64,000 nt of DNA from Halichondria panicea. Its lineage: Eukaryota; Porifera; Demospongiae; Suberitida; Halichondriidae. Of the stretch, positions 47,269 through 57,682 are shown piece after piece. The stretch covers positions 2,418,001 to 2,482,000 of the forward strand of contig NC_087381.1 in assembly GCF_963675165.1 (NCBI RefSeq). The letters are read 5' to 3'. The notes beneath the pieces are model-generated. The model did not search any database and had not been told where the DNA came from. It saw only the letters and a list, made by a program, of their open reading frames with translations. Both the position numbers and the translations under genes were made by a program. Within the stretch, counting starts at the first letter, position 1. Every line of letters starts with the position of its first letter.

Positions 47269-49270
47269 ATGGCAAGTTATGATCAGAGAAATGTGTTCGA
47301 TCTACACCAGTATCAGTGGTCTTTTATTGATAATCCAATAACAGAAGACGATTTGTGCAGTCGATGTGGTAAAATCCTCAAGGAACCAATGCTAACTGAA
47401 TGCTGTGGAACACATCTCTGCAGAACATGTGCTGAGCCTGACTTCATTGAAGGAAAACTTAATGAATGCCCTGGTTGTAATCAGCCGTCTGTTACGTGCA
47501 TCCTAGATAGACCAAAATGGAAGAATATTCTTTGTTTAAAAGTGAAGTGCCCAATGAAAGAAAGAGGTTGCCAGTGGAATGGAGACATTCAAAGCATCCA
47601 CGATCACTTGACTGTGGACTGCAAGTATATGGATTTTGAGTGCAGTAATGGATGTGGTGAGAGTCTTGAAAGACATGATCTCCCTGATCATCTAGAAAAT
47701 GCTTGCCCCAAACGCTCTGTGGCATGCCAACATTGCAATCAAGTGGGTGCATTAGAGAACATTGTTGGTGATCATCTTTTTATCTGCTTTGAATATATTA
47801 TTCCTTGCCCCAATGGTTGTGGAGAGCAAATAAAGCAGTTTAGTTACTATAATCAACATTCAGAAGATTGTACCCACTTGATTGTACCATGTCCCTTCAA
47901 TTTCGTTGGTTGTAGTGCTCTATTTGAGAGAAGGTTGATGCCCCAACACCTTATAGAAGACAATCAAAAGCATACTCATCTTCAGTCGAAATTCATCTGC
48001 AGCAAATTAGAAAAGAGAAATAACGAATTTCTTCAGCAGATGGAAGTAAGTGAAAGGCTATACAAATACTATCAAGAGGTGAGCAAAATGAATACTGATG
48101 AAATGAGGGAGTCAATTGAGCAACAGATAGAACGTACTACTTCAAGACGTGCGCAAAAGATTGAAAATGGTACAAAGAAATCAATTCAGAGAATTGTCAA
48201 TTGCGAGAATAGATTTGAACAAACACATAAGCATCTGGAAAACACAGTGAAAATGTTGTTAACAAAAGCACCCAATACACTGTGGGAAATAAACCACAAC
48301 GTGATTCAGTTCGAAAGTAAACTGTATTCTGGTCAATTCAGTGAAATATGGACAGGACTACATCATCGAAAGCATCAAGTTGCTATCAAAAAACATAAGA
48401 CGGGTTCAATGACGCCATCGAAATTCCTTCAAGAAGCGTACATGCTGAGCACTCTACATCATTACAATATTCTGACACTCCATGGTGTAGGCACAAGCCA
48501 AGAACCTCTCCTTATTGTCACTGAATATTTGATTCATGGTAATTTGATCAACTTTTTTAATAGCACGAAGAAGGAAAACTTTAGTGTTGGCCTGAAAATG
48601 ATTGAGCAAGTGCATGGCATCTGGAATGGCTTATCTTGAGAGTGTGAATTGTATTCACAGATGTATTACGTCTCGTTCAATCTTAATTGGCAACAAATTC
48701 CATTGCAAGATAGGAAGCTTCTCGTTAGCTCGAAGGTTGAAAGAAGGTGAATTTGAATATAAAATTCCACAAGGAGAGAGAGTACCAATCAAATGGTCTG
48801 CACCTGAAGTTCTTTCCGAAAATGTATATTCCGTAAAATCTGATATTTGGTCATTTGGAATTTTACAGTATGAGATTATGAGCCACCATACTCTTAAAAC
48901 GTCTAATTCAAATCTCATAAATACAGAATACAATTTGAACCGTCCTGAGGATTGTGAAGAGGAACATTATAAACTCATAGTTCAATGTTGGAGTGGGAAC
49001 CCTGATATGAGACCTTCTATCAGCATGTTTTTAAATTTAAATACTGCAATTTATAGCGTTGCTGACGTAGACAAATTGGCTGAGAATGAAAAAGTTGATT
49101 CCAGCTTAGATCTAAATAATGAAGAACTTTATGTGGATGTAGGATCAGACCCACGAGAAGACAACAGCCAGAAACAAGGCCCCAAGGAAACTCCTTTTGA
49201 CGAGGAAGACCCTTGTGATGACCTGAGCGCTATTGACGAGGAAGAAATTTATGAGAAATTTACCTTTTAA
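47269..49270 (+). pseudogene. RING/TRAF-pseudokinase paralogue, one frameshift
   Basis: Same plan as the minus-strand neighbour: MASYDQRNVFDLHQYQWSF start, RING (CSRCGKILKEPMLTECCGTH...), TRAF fingers (CSNGCGESLE, CPNGCGEQIK), coiled coil, kinase-like domain (VAIKKHK). A one-base shift at about 48600 (frame 1 reads GLKMIEQ then stops; frame 2 resumes SKCMASGMAYLESVNCIHR) splits it into 47269-48639 and about 48602-49270. Catalytic residues are lost (HRCITSRS for [16 protein letters not shown] for DFG). The segment after SDIWSFGILQYEIM is shortened. An acidic tail follows, with EELYVDV and IDEEEIYEKFTF. Whether the frameshift is real, allelic or a sequencing error is open; all other codons are intact. 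Confidence 0.75.
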
Positions 49271-50242
49271 TGTTCTGGAAAATCCCAAGGACGGCATCTA
49301 TATTAGTCGTATAAGTTCTTACCAGATAATTGTTTCACAACAGGAAAGATTGATAGTAAATTTAATTGATGCCATACATACTAGCTGTGTCCAGTCTAGG
49401 GACATTCCACTCTGTAGTATATCTGCATGTCTATACGTACAGAATATATTTAGCATACTAACAAATCGACACTAAGGTGGTGGGTGATGGTCGTGACGGT
49501 AATCGCTTCGCAGAACAGAGGTGGCAACTGCACATGCAGTTGACTCTTTTAAAAATGAAGAAGGTTCTAATAAACAGAAGTATAATAATTATGCATGGTT
49601 TGAGCACTTAGTGCAGCTTCAATGTTTAACATTCATGATGTGGCAATATCCCCCCATTTCCTCGAGGGGAAAAAAGGGAGGGTTTGGTAAACTGCGGGGC
49701 CACTCCCTCACTGTGCTAACATTCATACCACTGCATGCCTGAATAGCAGTTTTTTAAAGCCTTATGCCAATGATTGCTTTGGCCGCTTGGCCACGTCATC
49801 TGCTAAGCCGCTTGGCCATACCACATTCATTATAATTTTATCCTTAATAATTATAATTTTATGCTTAATAATTACCTATACTCTAATCTGACAGCGATCA
49901 CGCCCGAAGGCGGAGAAGTATATATATTATGGTAATATATAAGCGTTAATAACAACATTTTCAAACCATGCTATATAGAATTAAGGGTGGAAAGGGAGGG
50001 GAAGACTCTGCAGCTGACAACTGAATAGGTTTATGCTTGTGATAGAGCTAGCAGTAGCTATAGTGCACAATAATTGTATTATGCACATTATGTGCAACAC
50101 ATGATCCCTTATACCTGGCCTTGCATTTGACCACAATTATGCTGCTAAACAGGAAGTAGCCCCATCTGATGTTAAATGCATCCCTATTTAACTAGTCTAA
50201 TATCATTATTTTAGCTCTGTTAAAATACTTCTAACAGAAAGG
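49271..50242. other. Intergenic between pseudokinase and transporter genes
   Basis: Holds the short dispersed repeat at 49888-50027 and a short direct repeat of CCGCTTGGCCA at 49782-49824. No gene seen. Confidence 0.4.
49888..50027 (+). repeat. Short dispersed repeat, copy 2
   Basis: GACAGCGATCACGCCCGAAG...GGGTGGAAAGGGAGGGGAAG...GCAGCTGACAACTGA; matches 668-840 at both ends, with a different, AT-rich middle. Confidence 0.6.
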
Positions 50243-51738
50243 ATGAGGTACAAGTTGCGATATTTCTACTCAAAGGGAACTTTTCTAGTTCTTGTGTAGA
50301 GAATGCTTATAACATCAACATCGACTTTCCTATTTCTTATGCTCACCAAATCAGGAGGTATCCATTGGCAAACCAATAAGGATCCAAATTTCGATGATTG
50401 CATTTATCCCCATAGTGGGCTGGCTAGCTGATGTCAAGTATGGAAACTTCAAGGTGTTTAGGTTCGGTGTACTGCTATTATTTGTTTCAACGGTAATGAC
50501 CTGTATTTTTCTGATAATTAAAGAAGAGGGAGTTCATCCGACTGTTACTAGGGTTGCTACAACTGCAGCTGTGTTAGGTGCTTATCTTGGAGTTAGTGCA
50601 TGCATATATAGTAACAGCTCTTCAGCTATAGGCTTGGATCAGATGCCAGATGCTTCGTCTGCATGACAACATTATAAGTTTTATAAAGTGGTTCATTTTT
50701 TCAGCTCTCTTTGGTGAATGGAGCAGTGAAGTAATCATAAGAAGTACAAAAGTATGTACTTCTGTAGTACAAAAGTATGTACTTCTGTAGATCCTGACAA
50801 TAAATTCAAGTCTCTACCCAGTGTTTGCTATGAGCATTCTGTGCTATAGTATATTTCTTTTAGCCCTCAAATGGCTAATAATTGAACCAAAGCCACCTCA
50901 ATCCCTCAACATCATCTACCAAGTTCTCAAGTTTGCAGCCAAGCACAAAGCTCCCCTCAATCGCAGTGCTCTCACATACTGGGAGGAAGACATACCTTCA
51001 AGAAGGACCTTGGAAAGTCGAGATATGGTGGTCCATTCACTACAGAACAAGTTGAAGATGTGAAAACATTCTTCAAGCTTATTGTTATCCAAATATCATT
51101 ATTTATTGTCTCATTGTCATTTCGGAAATTATTTGTACATATTAATCACCAACCATTAACCTCCTCTGTCGACATAATTATATGCACTGCTTCACTTATT
51201 AGTCTCTTCATTTATCACCCATGTGTCTGTGCAATGTTAGTAATGCTTATCTCAGTTTATAGTCTATCCTCATTAAAATGGAACCACCAAGTATCCTGAA
51301 ACAGATTGGATTTGCTTGCTTCATCATTGTGATAGCATGGAATATTGAGTGCAGAATTTGTGAGCTATTTCCATGATATACAATTGAAATAGCTAGTTCA
51401 ATTATTGATGGTCTTGTTCACATTTCCTTCTTGACAAATACGTACTGTTCTGTTGTTTGCTTGTGCGCAATCTCCATATAACATGCGTGGTTTATTGGTG
51501 GGATTTGCATTATTACTTCACGCCTCATCATTAAACCTTGGTGAAGTTTTCTTCCATACCACGATGAAGTTTTGCGACAAATGCTACTTTTATCAGCCAT
51601 GGTAGCGATCACTTTGTTTTGGTACTGTCTCCTGGCTCGCTGGTATACAAGAGGAGAGTTAGAGAAGTGGAATACAATGCACACAGAGTGGTGGAGGAGG
51701 TCTATGATCGATACCTTTCCAACGACATGTACCACTGA
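50243..51738 (+). pseudogene. Transporter copy B (broken)
   Basis: Closest to copy C (MRYKLRYFYSKGTFLVLV versus MKYKLRYFYSKGAFLVLV). Lesions: TAG stop at 50297-50299 in place of a Trp codon; frameshifts in the first loop; CATG inserted at 50662-50665; TATA gained near 50608; a ~24 bp tandem duplication (ACAAAAGTATGTACTTCTGT) near 50745-50790; a one-base change of frame near 51005; TACGTA inserted at 51439-51444. Recognisable blocks include [17 protein letters not shown]. Not expected to be functional. Confidence 0.85.
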
Positions 51739-51986
51739 ACAACTAAGATATAATTATAACAGAGCAACCTCGTATAAGTATATGGGTCATAAACTGTTTC
51801 TTTACATATTACGATAGTCATTATTAGCTTTATTTGTCTTTAAGCACATACATACAGTCATGCACTGTGTGGTTTCATTTTCAATCAAAATTATTACAGC
51901 CAATCTTTCCCTCCTCTGGCTTGCGCCCTCAGGCTCGATTGGTTTACTGCTATAAGTACCTATATATAATAAAATATGTATCGATC
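51739..51986. other. 3' flank of copy B
   Basis: Similar to the 3' flank of copy C (54210-54360): GTCATTATTAGCTTTATTTG and CATGCACTGTGTGGTTTCAT are shared, so the duplication extends beyond the coding region. Confidence 0.6.
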
Positions 51987-52474
51987 TTATGGCAAGCGGA
52001 GTGGTTCAAAAATAGAAAGCACAAAACGTACTGTTATTATGCCTAAAAACGTACGTGTTTTCTATAAACGTAAGTGTTTCATTATACCGCTACGTCTCCT
52101 GCAACGTAATGTTATTTATTATAAACATACGTGGTTTTTCATACAAAAACGTACGTGCCAGGTTATATATATCTGAAACACCTAGCAAGTGACATAGAGA
52201 CTTGCACAAAAAGCGTAGCTGGCTAATTATTACATTAATACGTCTCCAAGAATAGGTTTTTGCGTAAAATGAAACACGTATGTTTATAACAAAACACGTA
52301 CGTTTATAATAAAACACCTTACGTTGCAGGAAGACATAATAGCGGTATAATGAAACACGTAAGTTTTTAGGAGAAAACAGGTACGTTTTTAGCCAACACA
52401 CATAGGTTTTAAGGCATAATAAATAACAGTACGTTTTGTGCTTTCTATTTTTGAACCACTCCGCTTGCCATATG
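51987..52474. mobile_element. Foldback MITE rich in ACGTACGT motifs
   Basis: Ends TTATGGCAAGCGGAGTGGTT and the inverse at 52452-52474, with arms of well over 60 bp. The interior carries many AAACGTACGT / AAACACGTACGTTT variants spaced about 20-30 bp on both arms. It is inserted between copies B and C. Open frames inside are artefacts. Confidence 0.8.
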
Positions 52475-52703
52475 ATCTCGTCCTCCACACTGTCCAATTG
52501 TGTATATCATTATACAGGTGTTTGAATAACAGAAGCTGTGTAGACTAATTGTGATAGATATTCCCACATGCATTCATACGCACAATTGATACTTGTTTAC
52601 ATGGAAATAGAAAGTGATAAATGTCAAAATGAGAAAATTTAGAGTATAGTTAGCTAGATCATTAATTTTACACTTATTCAAAGAAAAAGAAAAAGAAAAA
52701 AAG
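52475..52703. promoter_or_regulatory. 5' flank of transporter C
   Basis: Immediately upstream is a purine run AAAGAAAAAGAAAAAGAAAA ending at the ATG. The conserved module found upstream of copies A and D is not obvious here. Confidence 0.3.
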
Positions 52704-54209
52704 ATGAAGTACAAGCTGCGATATTTCTACTCAAAAGGAGCTTTTCTAGTTCTTGTGTGGGTGATGCTTATTACATCAGCAATGAATTTCTTATTTCGTA
52801 TACTCAACAATTCATGGAGTATCAAAACCTATCATTCCTACAATGATCAAACAGTTCTTCTGATACCTATAATCACCTTTATCCCCATAGCGGGCTGGCT
52901 AGCTGATGTACGGTATGGAAACTTCAAGGTGTTTAGGTTCGGTGTACTACTATTGTTTATCTCAACAGTATTGACATGTAATTGTTTGATTATTAAAGAT
53001 GTAAGAGTTAATCCGACTGTTACTATGGTTGCTACAACTGCAGCTGTGTTAGTTGCATATCTTGGAGTTAGTGCATGCACAGTAACAGCTCTTCAGCTAG
53101 GCTTGGATCAGATGCCAGATGCTTCGTCTGACAACATTATAAGTTTAATTGAGTGGTTCATTTTCTCAGCTCTTTTTGGTGTATGGATTAGTGACATTAT
53201 CCTAAACAGTACAGTATCTTGTGCTTTCGTGGATCCTGATAATGATTTCATTTTCTTTAGTCTCTACCCAGTGCTTGCTATGAGCATTCTGTGCTGTAGT
53301 ATTTTTATTTTAGCCCCAAAATGGTTAATAATTGAACCAAAATCACCTCAGTCCCTCAAAATCATCTACCAAAATCTAAAGTATGCTGCCAAGCACAAAG
53401 CTCCTCTCAATCGCAGTGCTCTCACATACTGGGAGGAAGACATACCTTCAAGAACGGACCTGGGAAAGTCGAGATTCGGTGGACCATTCACTACAGAGCA
53501 AGTTGAAGATATGAAAACGTTCTTTAAGATTATCGTTATCCAAATACCACTGTTTTTTGTCTCATTATCAATTCGCAAATTACGTGTATATCTTGATCAC
53601 CAACCATTACCATCTATCAACAAATGCACTGCTTCACTTATTAGTTTCACATATCACCCGTGTGTCTGTGCAATGTTAGTAACGCTTATCTCAGAATTTA
53701 TAGTTTATCCTCTAGTTAAAATGGAACCACCAAGTATCCTAAAACAGATTGGATTTGCTTGCTTCATCATTGTGGTAGCAAATATAGGAATATTGAGTGC
53801 AGAAATTGTGAGCTATTTCCATGATATACAAATTTGGATTGAAATAGCTAGTTCAATAATTGGTGGTCTTGTTAACTTATCCTTTTTGACAAACTGTATT
53901 CTGTTGTTTGCTTGTGCGCAATCTCCATATAACATGCGTGGTCTATTGGCGGGATTTGCATTATTACTTCATGTTTCATCATTAGCCCTTGGTGAAGTTT
54001 TCTTCCGTATCACAATGAGGTTTTGCGACAAATGCTACAACTATATAATATATTCATCAGTCATGGTAGCGATTACTTTGTTTGGATTCATCCTGTACTG
54101 CCTCCTGGCTCGCTGGTACAAGAGGAGAGTTAGAGACGAGGAATACAATGTACACAGAGTGGTGGAGGAGGTCTATGATCGATACCTTTCCAACGACATG
54201 TATCACTGA
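52704..54209 (+). CDS. POT/SLC15-like MFS transporter (copy C)
   Basis: Intact single-exon frame of 501 codons starting MKYKLRYFYSKGAFLVLVW. Same landmarks as copy A: GWLADVRYGNFKVFRFG after TM2, [12 protein letters not shown], the central loop [20 protein letters not shown] with [33 protein letters not shown], and tail [14 protein letters not shown]. Sequence divides the array into two subgroups: B and C versus A, D and E. Like its relatives it lacks the canonical POT ExxER motif. Membrane transporter; substrate unknown. Confidence 0.75.
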   Translation: MKYKLRYFYSKGAFLVLVWVMLITSAMNFLFRILNNSWSIKTYHSYNDQTVLLIPIITFIPIAGWLADVRYGNFKVFRFGVLLLFISTVLTCNCLIIKDVRVNPTVTMVATTAAVLVAYLGVSACTVTALQLGLDQMPDASSDNIISLIEWFIFSALFGVWISDIILNSTVSCAFVDPDNDFIFFSLYPVLAMSILCCSIFILAPKWLIIEPKSPQSLKIIYQNLKYAAKHKAPLNRSALTYWEEDIPSRTDLGKSRFGGPFTTEQVEDMKTFFKIIVIQIPLFFVSLSIRKLRVYLDHQPLPSINKCTASLISFTYHPCVCAMLVTLISEFIVYPLVKMEPPSILKQIGFACFIIVVANIGILSAEIVSYFHDIQIWIEIASSIIGGLVNLSFLTNCILLFACAQSPYNMRGLLAGFALLLHVSSLALGEVFFRITMRFCDKCYNYIIYSSVMVAITLFGFILYCLLARWYKRRVRDEEYNVHRVVEEVYDRYLSNDMYH

Positions 54210-54417
54210 ACAATACAACTAAGATATAATTATAACAGAGCAACCTAGTATACGTATATGAATGTATTCATAAACTTTTTTCTTCACATAATTATGATAG
54301 TCATTATTAGCTTTATTTGTCTCTTAGTACGTACAGTCATGCACTGTGTGGTTTCATTTTACCTCTGTGTATCCATCTCGTCTTCCACACTGTCCAATTG
54401 TGTATAATTATCATTCG

Positions 54418-54532
54418 ACTAGAAAAACATTTGCAATGTGAAAAATTGCTAGGATTGGTCGGGGGAACCACCAAAAAGCGTGGAAACAAGAAATCAGACG
54501 AGAGCATAACTCCAATCCGTTACTGTTATAAT
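54418..54532. repeat. Solo arm of the 57683-58173 inverted-repeat element
   Basis: ACATTTGCAATGTG...TTGCTAGGATTG...AACAAGAAAT...CATAACTCCAATCCGTTAC matches one arm, with small differences; the second arm is missing. Confidence 0.75.
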
Positions 54533-54755
54533 TGTACATATAATTTTAGTAGGATTATAATGATCACATTAAAAGGTGGTTCATAGGACAACAACTTCAA
54601 AATTGAAGCAATTGAGGAAGCACTTGACACTTAAGTTTAGTGTGCGAACATGGTACATTTAGTTTCATTTGATAAGAACCCACAATCATATACACATAGC
54701 TGCATGTGTCGACTGATTGTGGTGAATACGGTAAAATTAACAATCTTATGGGACA

Positions 54756-54890
54756 ATGCCGAGGCAATATTAATTAGCTCTACGGCCTAAAGTAGATGTA
54801 TATTTCTGATATGACATCCCTTCTCTGTTTGAAAAACAAAAGATGTTCCTGGAGAGAATAACTTTATGTGTCTGACTAGGATACTGTATC
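54756..54890 (+). pseudogene. Fossil oxidase exons (duplicated)
   Basis: GACAATGCCGAGGCAATATT aligns with the oxidase exon at 35029-35070 ([14 protein letters not shown]). Around 54840, AGATGTTCCTGGAGAGAATA aligns with the exon at 35133-35225 ([11 protein letters not shown]). Both are in order and orientation but decayed. They trace a duplication of the oxidase region that hosts transporter A. Confidence 0.7.
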
Positions 54891-55128
54891 CCTAAAAAGT
54901 AGGTAAGGATTAATTATTCATTTTTATGTGATTAGGACACATCAAAAAACCAGAGAAAGTTTCCATATCTATGGAAAGACCAATCAAATTTTATGTTGAA
55001 AAGGGTTGATTTTGTTATTCAGAAGCACCTGGTGAATCCCTTGTTATTCATATGCAGTTGTTAGTCTGAATCATAATACTTTTAGTTTCATGTCAACCCA
55101 CATACATGCATGTAGTTGTGGTGAATGG

Positions 55129-55180
55129 TAGCCTCGAATCCAGGCCGATTAGTATTTTAATCGGCCTGGATTCAAGGCTA
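55129..55180. repeat. Hairpin with TAGCCTCGAATCCAGGCCG ends
   Basis: 52 bp, nearly perfect inverted repeat with a short AGTATT centre; ends shared with the 20030-20620 foldback element and 55442-55523. Confidence 0.85.
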
Positions 55181-55262
55181 GGTGAATGGTGGTCTAGCTT
55201 AAGGGCCACTATGCATGCATCAGGCATTTATTTTGTTGCACTGTGAAAGTTGTACGTGTCCC

Positions 55263-55375
55263 CCTACAGGGATCAGGTGATGCCTGTATATCAGTGACTA
55301 TCCTGCCGTACCCAATGAACTAGCCGCTGCTTTCGTCCTAACCATGCACTATAATTATTATGGTACGTTAAAATA
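55263..55375 (+). pseudogene. Fossil oxidase exon (ASGEAQ exon copy)
   Basis: CAGGGATCAGGTGATGCC...TATATCAGTGACTATCCTGC...GAACTAGCCGCTGCTTTCGT matches 34890-34985 closely, including the upstream acceptor and the downstream TGGTACGTTA. A short insertion (ATTATTATG-like) lies near its 3' end. Confidence 0.8.
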
Positions 55376-55441
55376 ATAAGTAATGGATACGAGTATTACT
55401 ATGTATGAAAAGCAAATATGAGACAGTAGTTAATGCACATC

Positions 55442-55523
55442 TAGCCTCGATCCCAGGCCGAGTTTTCGCTTTTAGTTCGCCTAACCGTTATAAAAGCGAA
55501 AACTCGGCCTGGGATCGAGGCTA
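55442..55523. repeat. Perfect hairpin, TAGCCTCGATCCCAGGCCG ends
   Basis: TAGCCTCGATCCCAGGCCGA followed by GTTTTCGCTTTTA, mirrored after an ~18 bp loop. A lone half (CCAGGCCGAGTTTTCGCTTT) lies near 30189. Confidence 0.9.
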
Positions 55524-55581
55524 ATGCACATCATGCGCGGTAGATTGTACACTCTAAAAAACGACCATCGCACATTCTATA

Positions 55582-55756
55582 TACCGTATAGTTGGTTATT
55601 TTCTTCGATTTATAGAGCATCACACGAAAATGAAATTATTGCACTGCAATAGGTTCAACATCACTATAATTATTGAGCTGTATGAATATTTAAAATACGC
55701 AAATGGTAGTTCATACAAAATAATTTGCACTAATGAAAATTACCCGCTATACGGTA
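55582..55756. repeat. MITE, TACCGTATAG ends
   Basis: TACCGTATAGTTGGTTATTT and its inverse AATTACCCGCTATACGGTA. Confidence 0.65.
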
Positions 55757-56356
55757 CTAAGAAAAGGACGAAAATATAGGTGCAGTCAGACGATAAGACA
55801 GTTATCATACACCTCTGTGTTGAAAAGCCCTTTCCCATGTTAAGTGACGTACATATACGTAGCACTTTCGTTAGTATTCTAATTAGATAAAAAGGTTCAT
55901 GGGACAACAATTCTATCGATTATTCGGAAGCAATTGAGGAAGCACTTGAGAAGCTTGTGAAACATAAAAACGTGGTTACTGTAGCTATAGGTGTAAACTT
56001 AATTTCATTTGAGAATATCATATACATGATGATGTAGCTGCAGCCATGCTTGTGTCAATGCCACAGATTATAACTTCCAATAATTGATTAGTACAACCAG
56101 TAGGTTGTACATAGGATTGACAGTGCAGTAGTGTGTTTTCAATTATTGCACAAATTTTGACTTGTGTTTAGACTGCTCTATTTCTGCAGGGAAGGGCCAC
56201 ATCAAGAAACTGAGTTGACAGATAGCTTAGTTAGCCTTTTATCTGTCTAAATGTGTGAAATTATAGTCAATGAATATACTCATGCATTACTATTGATATT
56301 TGAAAAATTGCACTATTTTCATATTTCACCGCGTTTCGTCTGACTGACTAAGTAAG
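55757..56356. other. Intergenic, duplicated transporter flank
   Basis: 55795-56085 resembles the region upstream of transporter A (CACCTCTGTGTTGAAAAG..CCTTT; module GAAGCAATTGAGGAAGCACT; TTGTGTCAATGCCACAGATT), but no transporter frame follows. A transporter copy may have been lost or displaced by the MITEs to its right. Confidence 0.5.
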
Positions 56357-56757
56357 TACCGTATATCTTCTAATTTATCGGACAGTAAAAAATAATTATT
56401 TTGGAAATTGTCCGGGTATAATTGGAACAGATTTTTATAGAGCATGCAAAGTGTCCGGAATAATTAGAACAAGCAAGCAGCTGCATGCGAGCTAGCTAAG
56501 TTTAATAGAACAGTGTGCGACTGAATAGTTGCACTAGCTATCTAAAACTAGCTACTCAAAGCTATCTAACTGCAGCACTCTAAGTCTTACTTGCCGTCTA
56601 TGGAATGAAACTCAACTTTTCAAGGGTATTGTCCGGATATTTAGAACAAATGTAATATTAAAGCACTGGAGTGTCCGTTGTATTAGAACAACGAAAATTG
56701 CCCAAAAGAGTGTCCGGGGTAATTAGAAGTGTCCGATAAATTAGAAGATATACGGTA
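56357..56757. repeat. MITE, TACCGTATATCTTCTAATTT ends
   Basis: About 400 bp, with the inverse end at 56730-56757. Interior contains repeated GTCCGG..TAATTAGAAC motifs. Confidence 0.8.
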
Positions 56758-56767
56758 AGTAAGTAAG

Positions 56768-57125
56768 TACCGTATATGCTTGATCAGGAGCCGCGGCTAC
56801 TAAATGTTTCATTTTGCTGGAAGAGGAGGCTACAATTCAAGAGAGGCCACTGTTCAAGAGCGGCGTTTATTAGCTCCAGATAATTTAGTTTGTCATCTAA
56901 AGTTGTTTTCACCTGCATAAACTTGAACTCTGCCATGAGAAAGTCTTTGTGAAGCACTAACAAGCTGCTACTTGTAGCTACGTTTTGGCCCACGTACAGA
57001 AATGCTAGTTCACTGAGGCTACTATTTGAGAGCGGCTACTAAATGTTTCATTTTGCTAGCAAGGGAGGCTACTATTTGAGTGCGGCCTTTATACAAGAGC
57101 GGCCTCTGATCGAGCATATACGGTA
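56768..57125. repeat. MITE, TACCGTATATGCTTGATCAG ends
   Basis: Right end TGATCGAGCATATACGGTA is the inverse. The interior duplicates CGGCTACTAAATGTTTCATT. Separated from the previous MITE by about 10 bp of AAGT repeats. Confidence 0.8.
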
Positions 57126-57682
57126 AGTAACTTTCTTGGAAAGCATTTCCTCCTTGTACAGACATGTTCAGAAGATGCTAGATTACAGCCTCTAGTCGAC
57201 TAGAACCCCGACCATGGGCGTTTTTCTCAGAATTTCGTCCGCTTCCAAGAGGCAGATGACCTCTCAGGCTCCACTTTTCTTACCTATGCAATTCCGCCAT
57301 CTTTAAATGACTGCCACAGCAACGCACATGGCAACTTATGAGATGGGCGTGGCTGGTTAACCGGCTGTGACATCGATCGGTACACAAACGTAAACAGTCC
57401 CTAGTTGAGTCCTTTTCTCCAACTTCTTTCCATTCCAACTCAGGTATGCTACTGGCTAGATCTACCATAGGCCTCCATGCTTTTGCACTTTGAAGTATAC
57501 ACTCTAGTATATAACATGCATAGATAAATGAACACTGTAATAAGAATTGTGTTCATATATTCCAGTCGAGTCTGCATGGCCTGTCTTCTCTTCTCTTCTT
57601 GAACTTCTCTTGCTTCTTGACATTCCTCTTAGGCATTTCACATATCATTATAAAAATACTGCTGTACTGAAAAAGAAAGGGA
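57126..57682. other. Intergenic, weak coding-like segment
   Basis: A minus-strand Met-initiated frame at 57468-57280 begins MVDLASSIPELEWKEVGEKD, with moderately higher G+C than its surroundings. It has no recognised motif or partner exon. Confidence 0.25.

Noticed and set aside
51976..52497. Lys/Arg-rich and Cys/Leu-rich frames on both strands
   Set aside because: Produced by the ACGTACGT foldback element.
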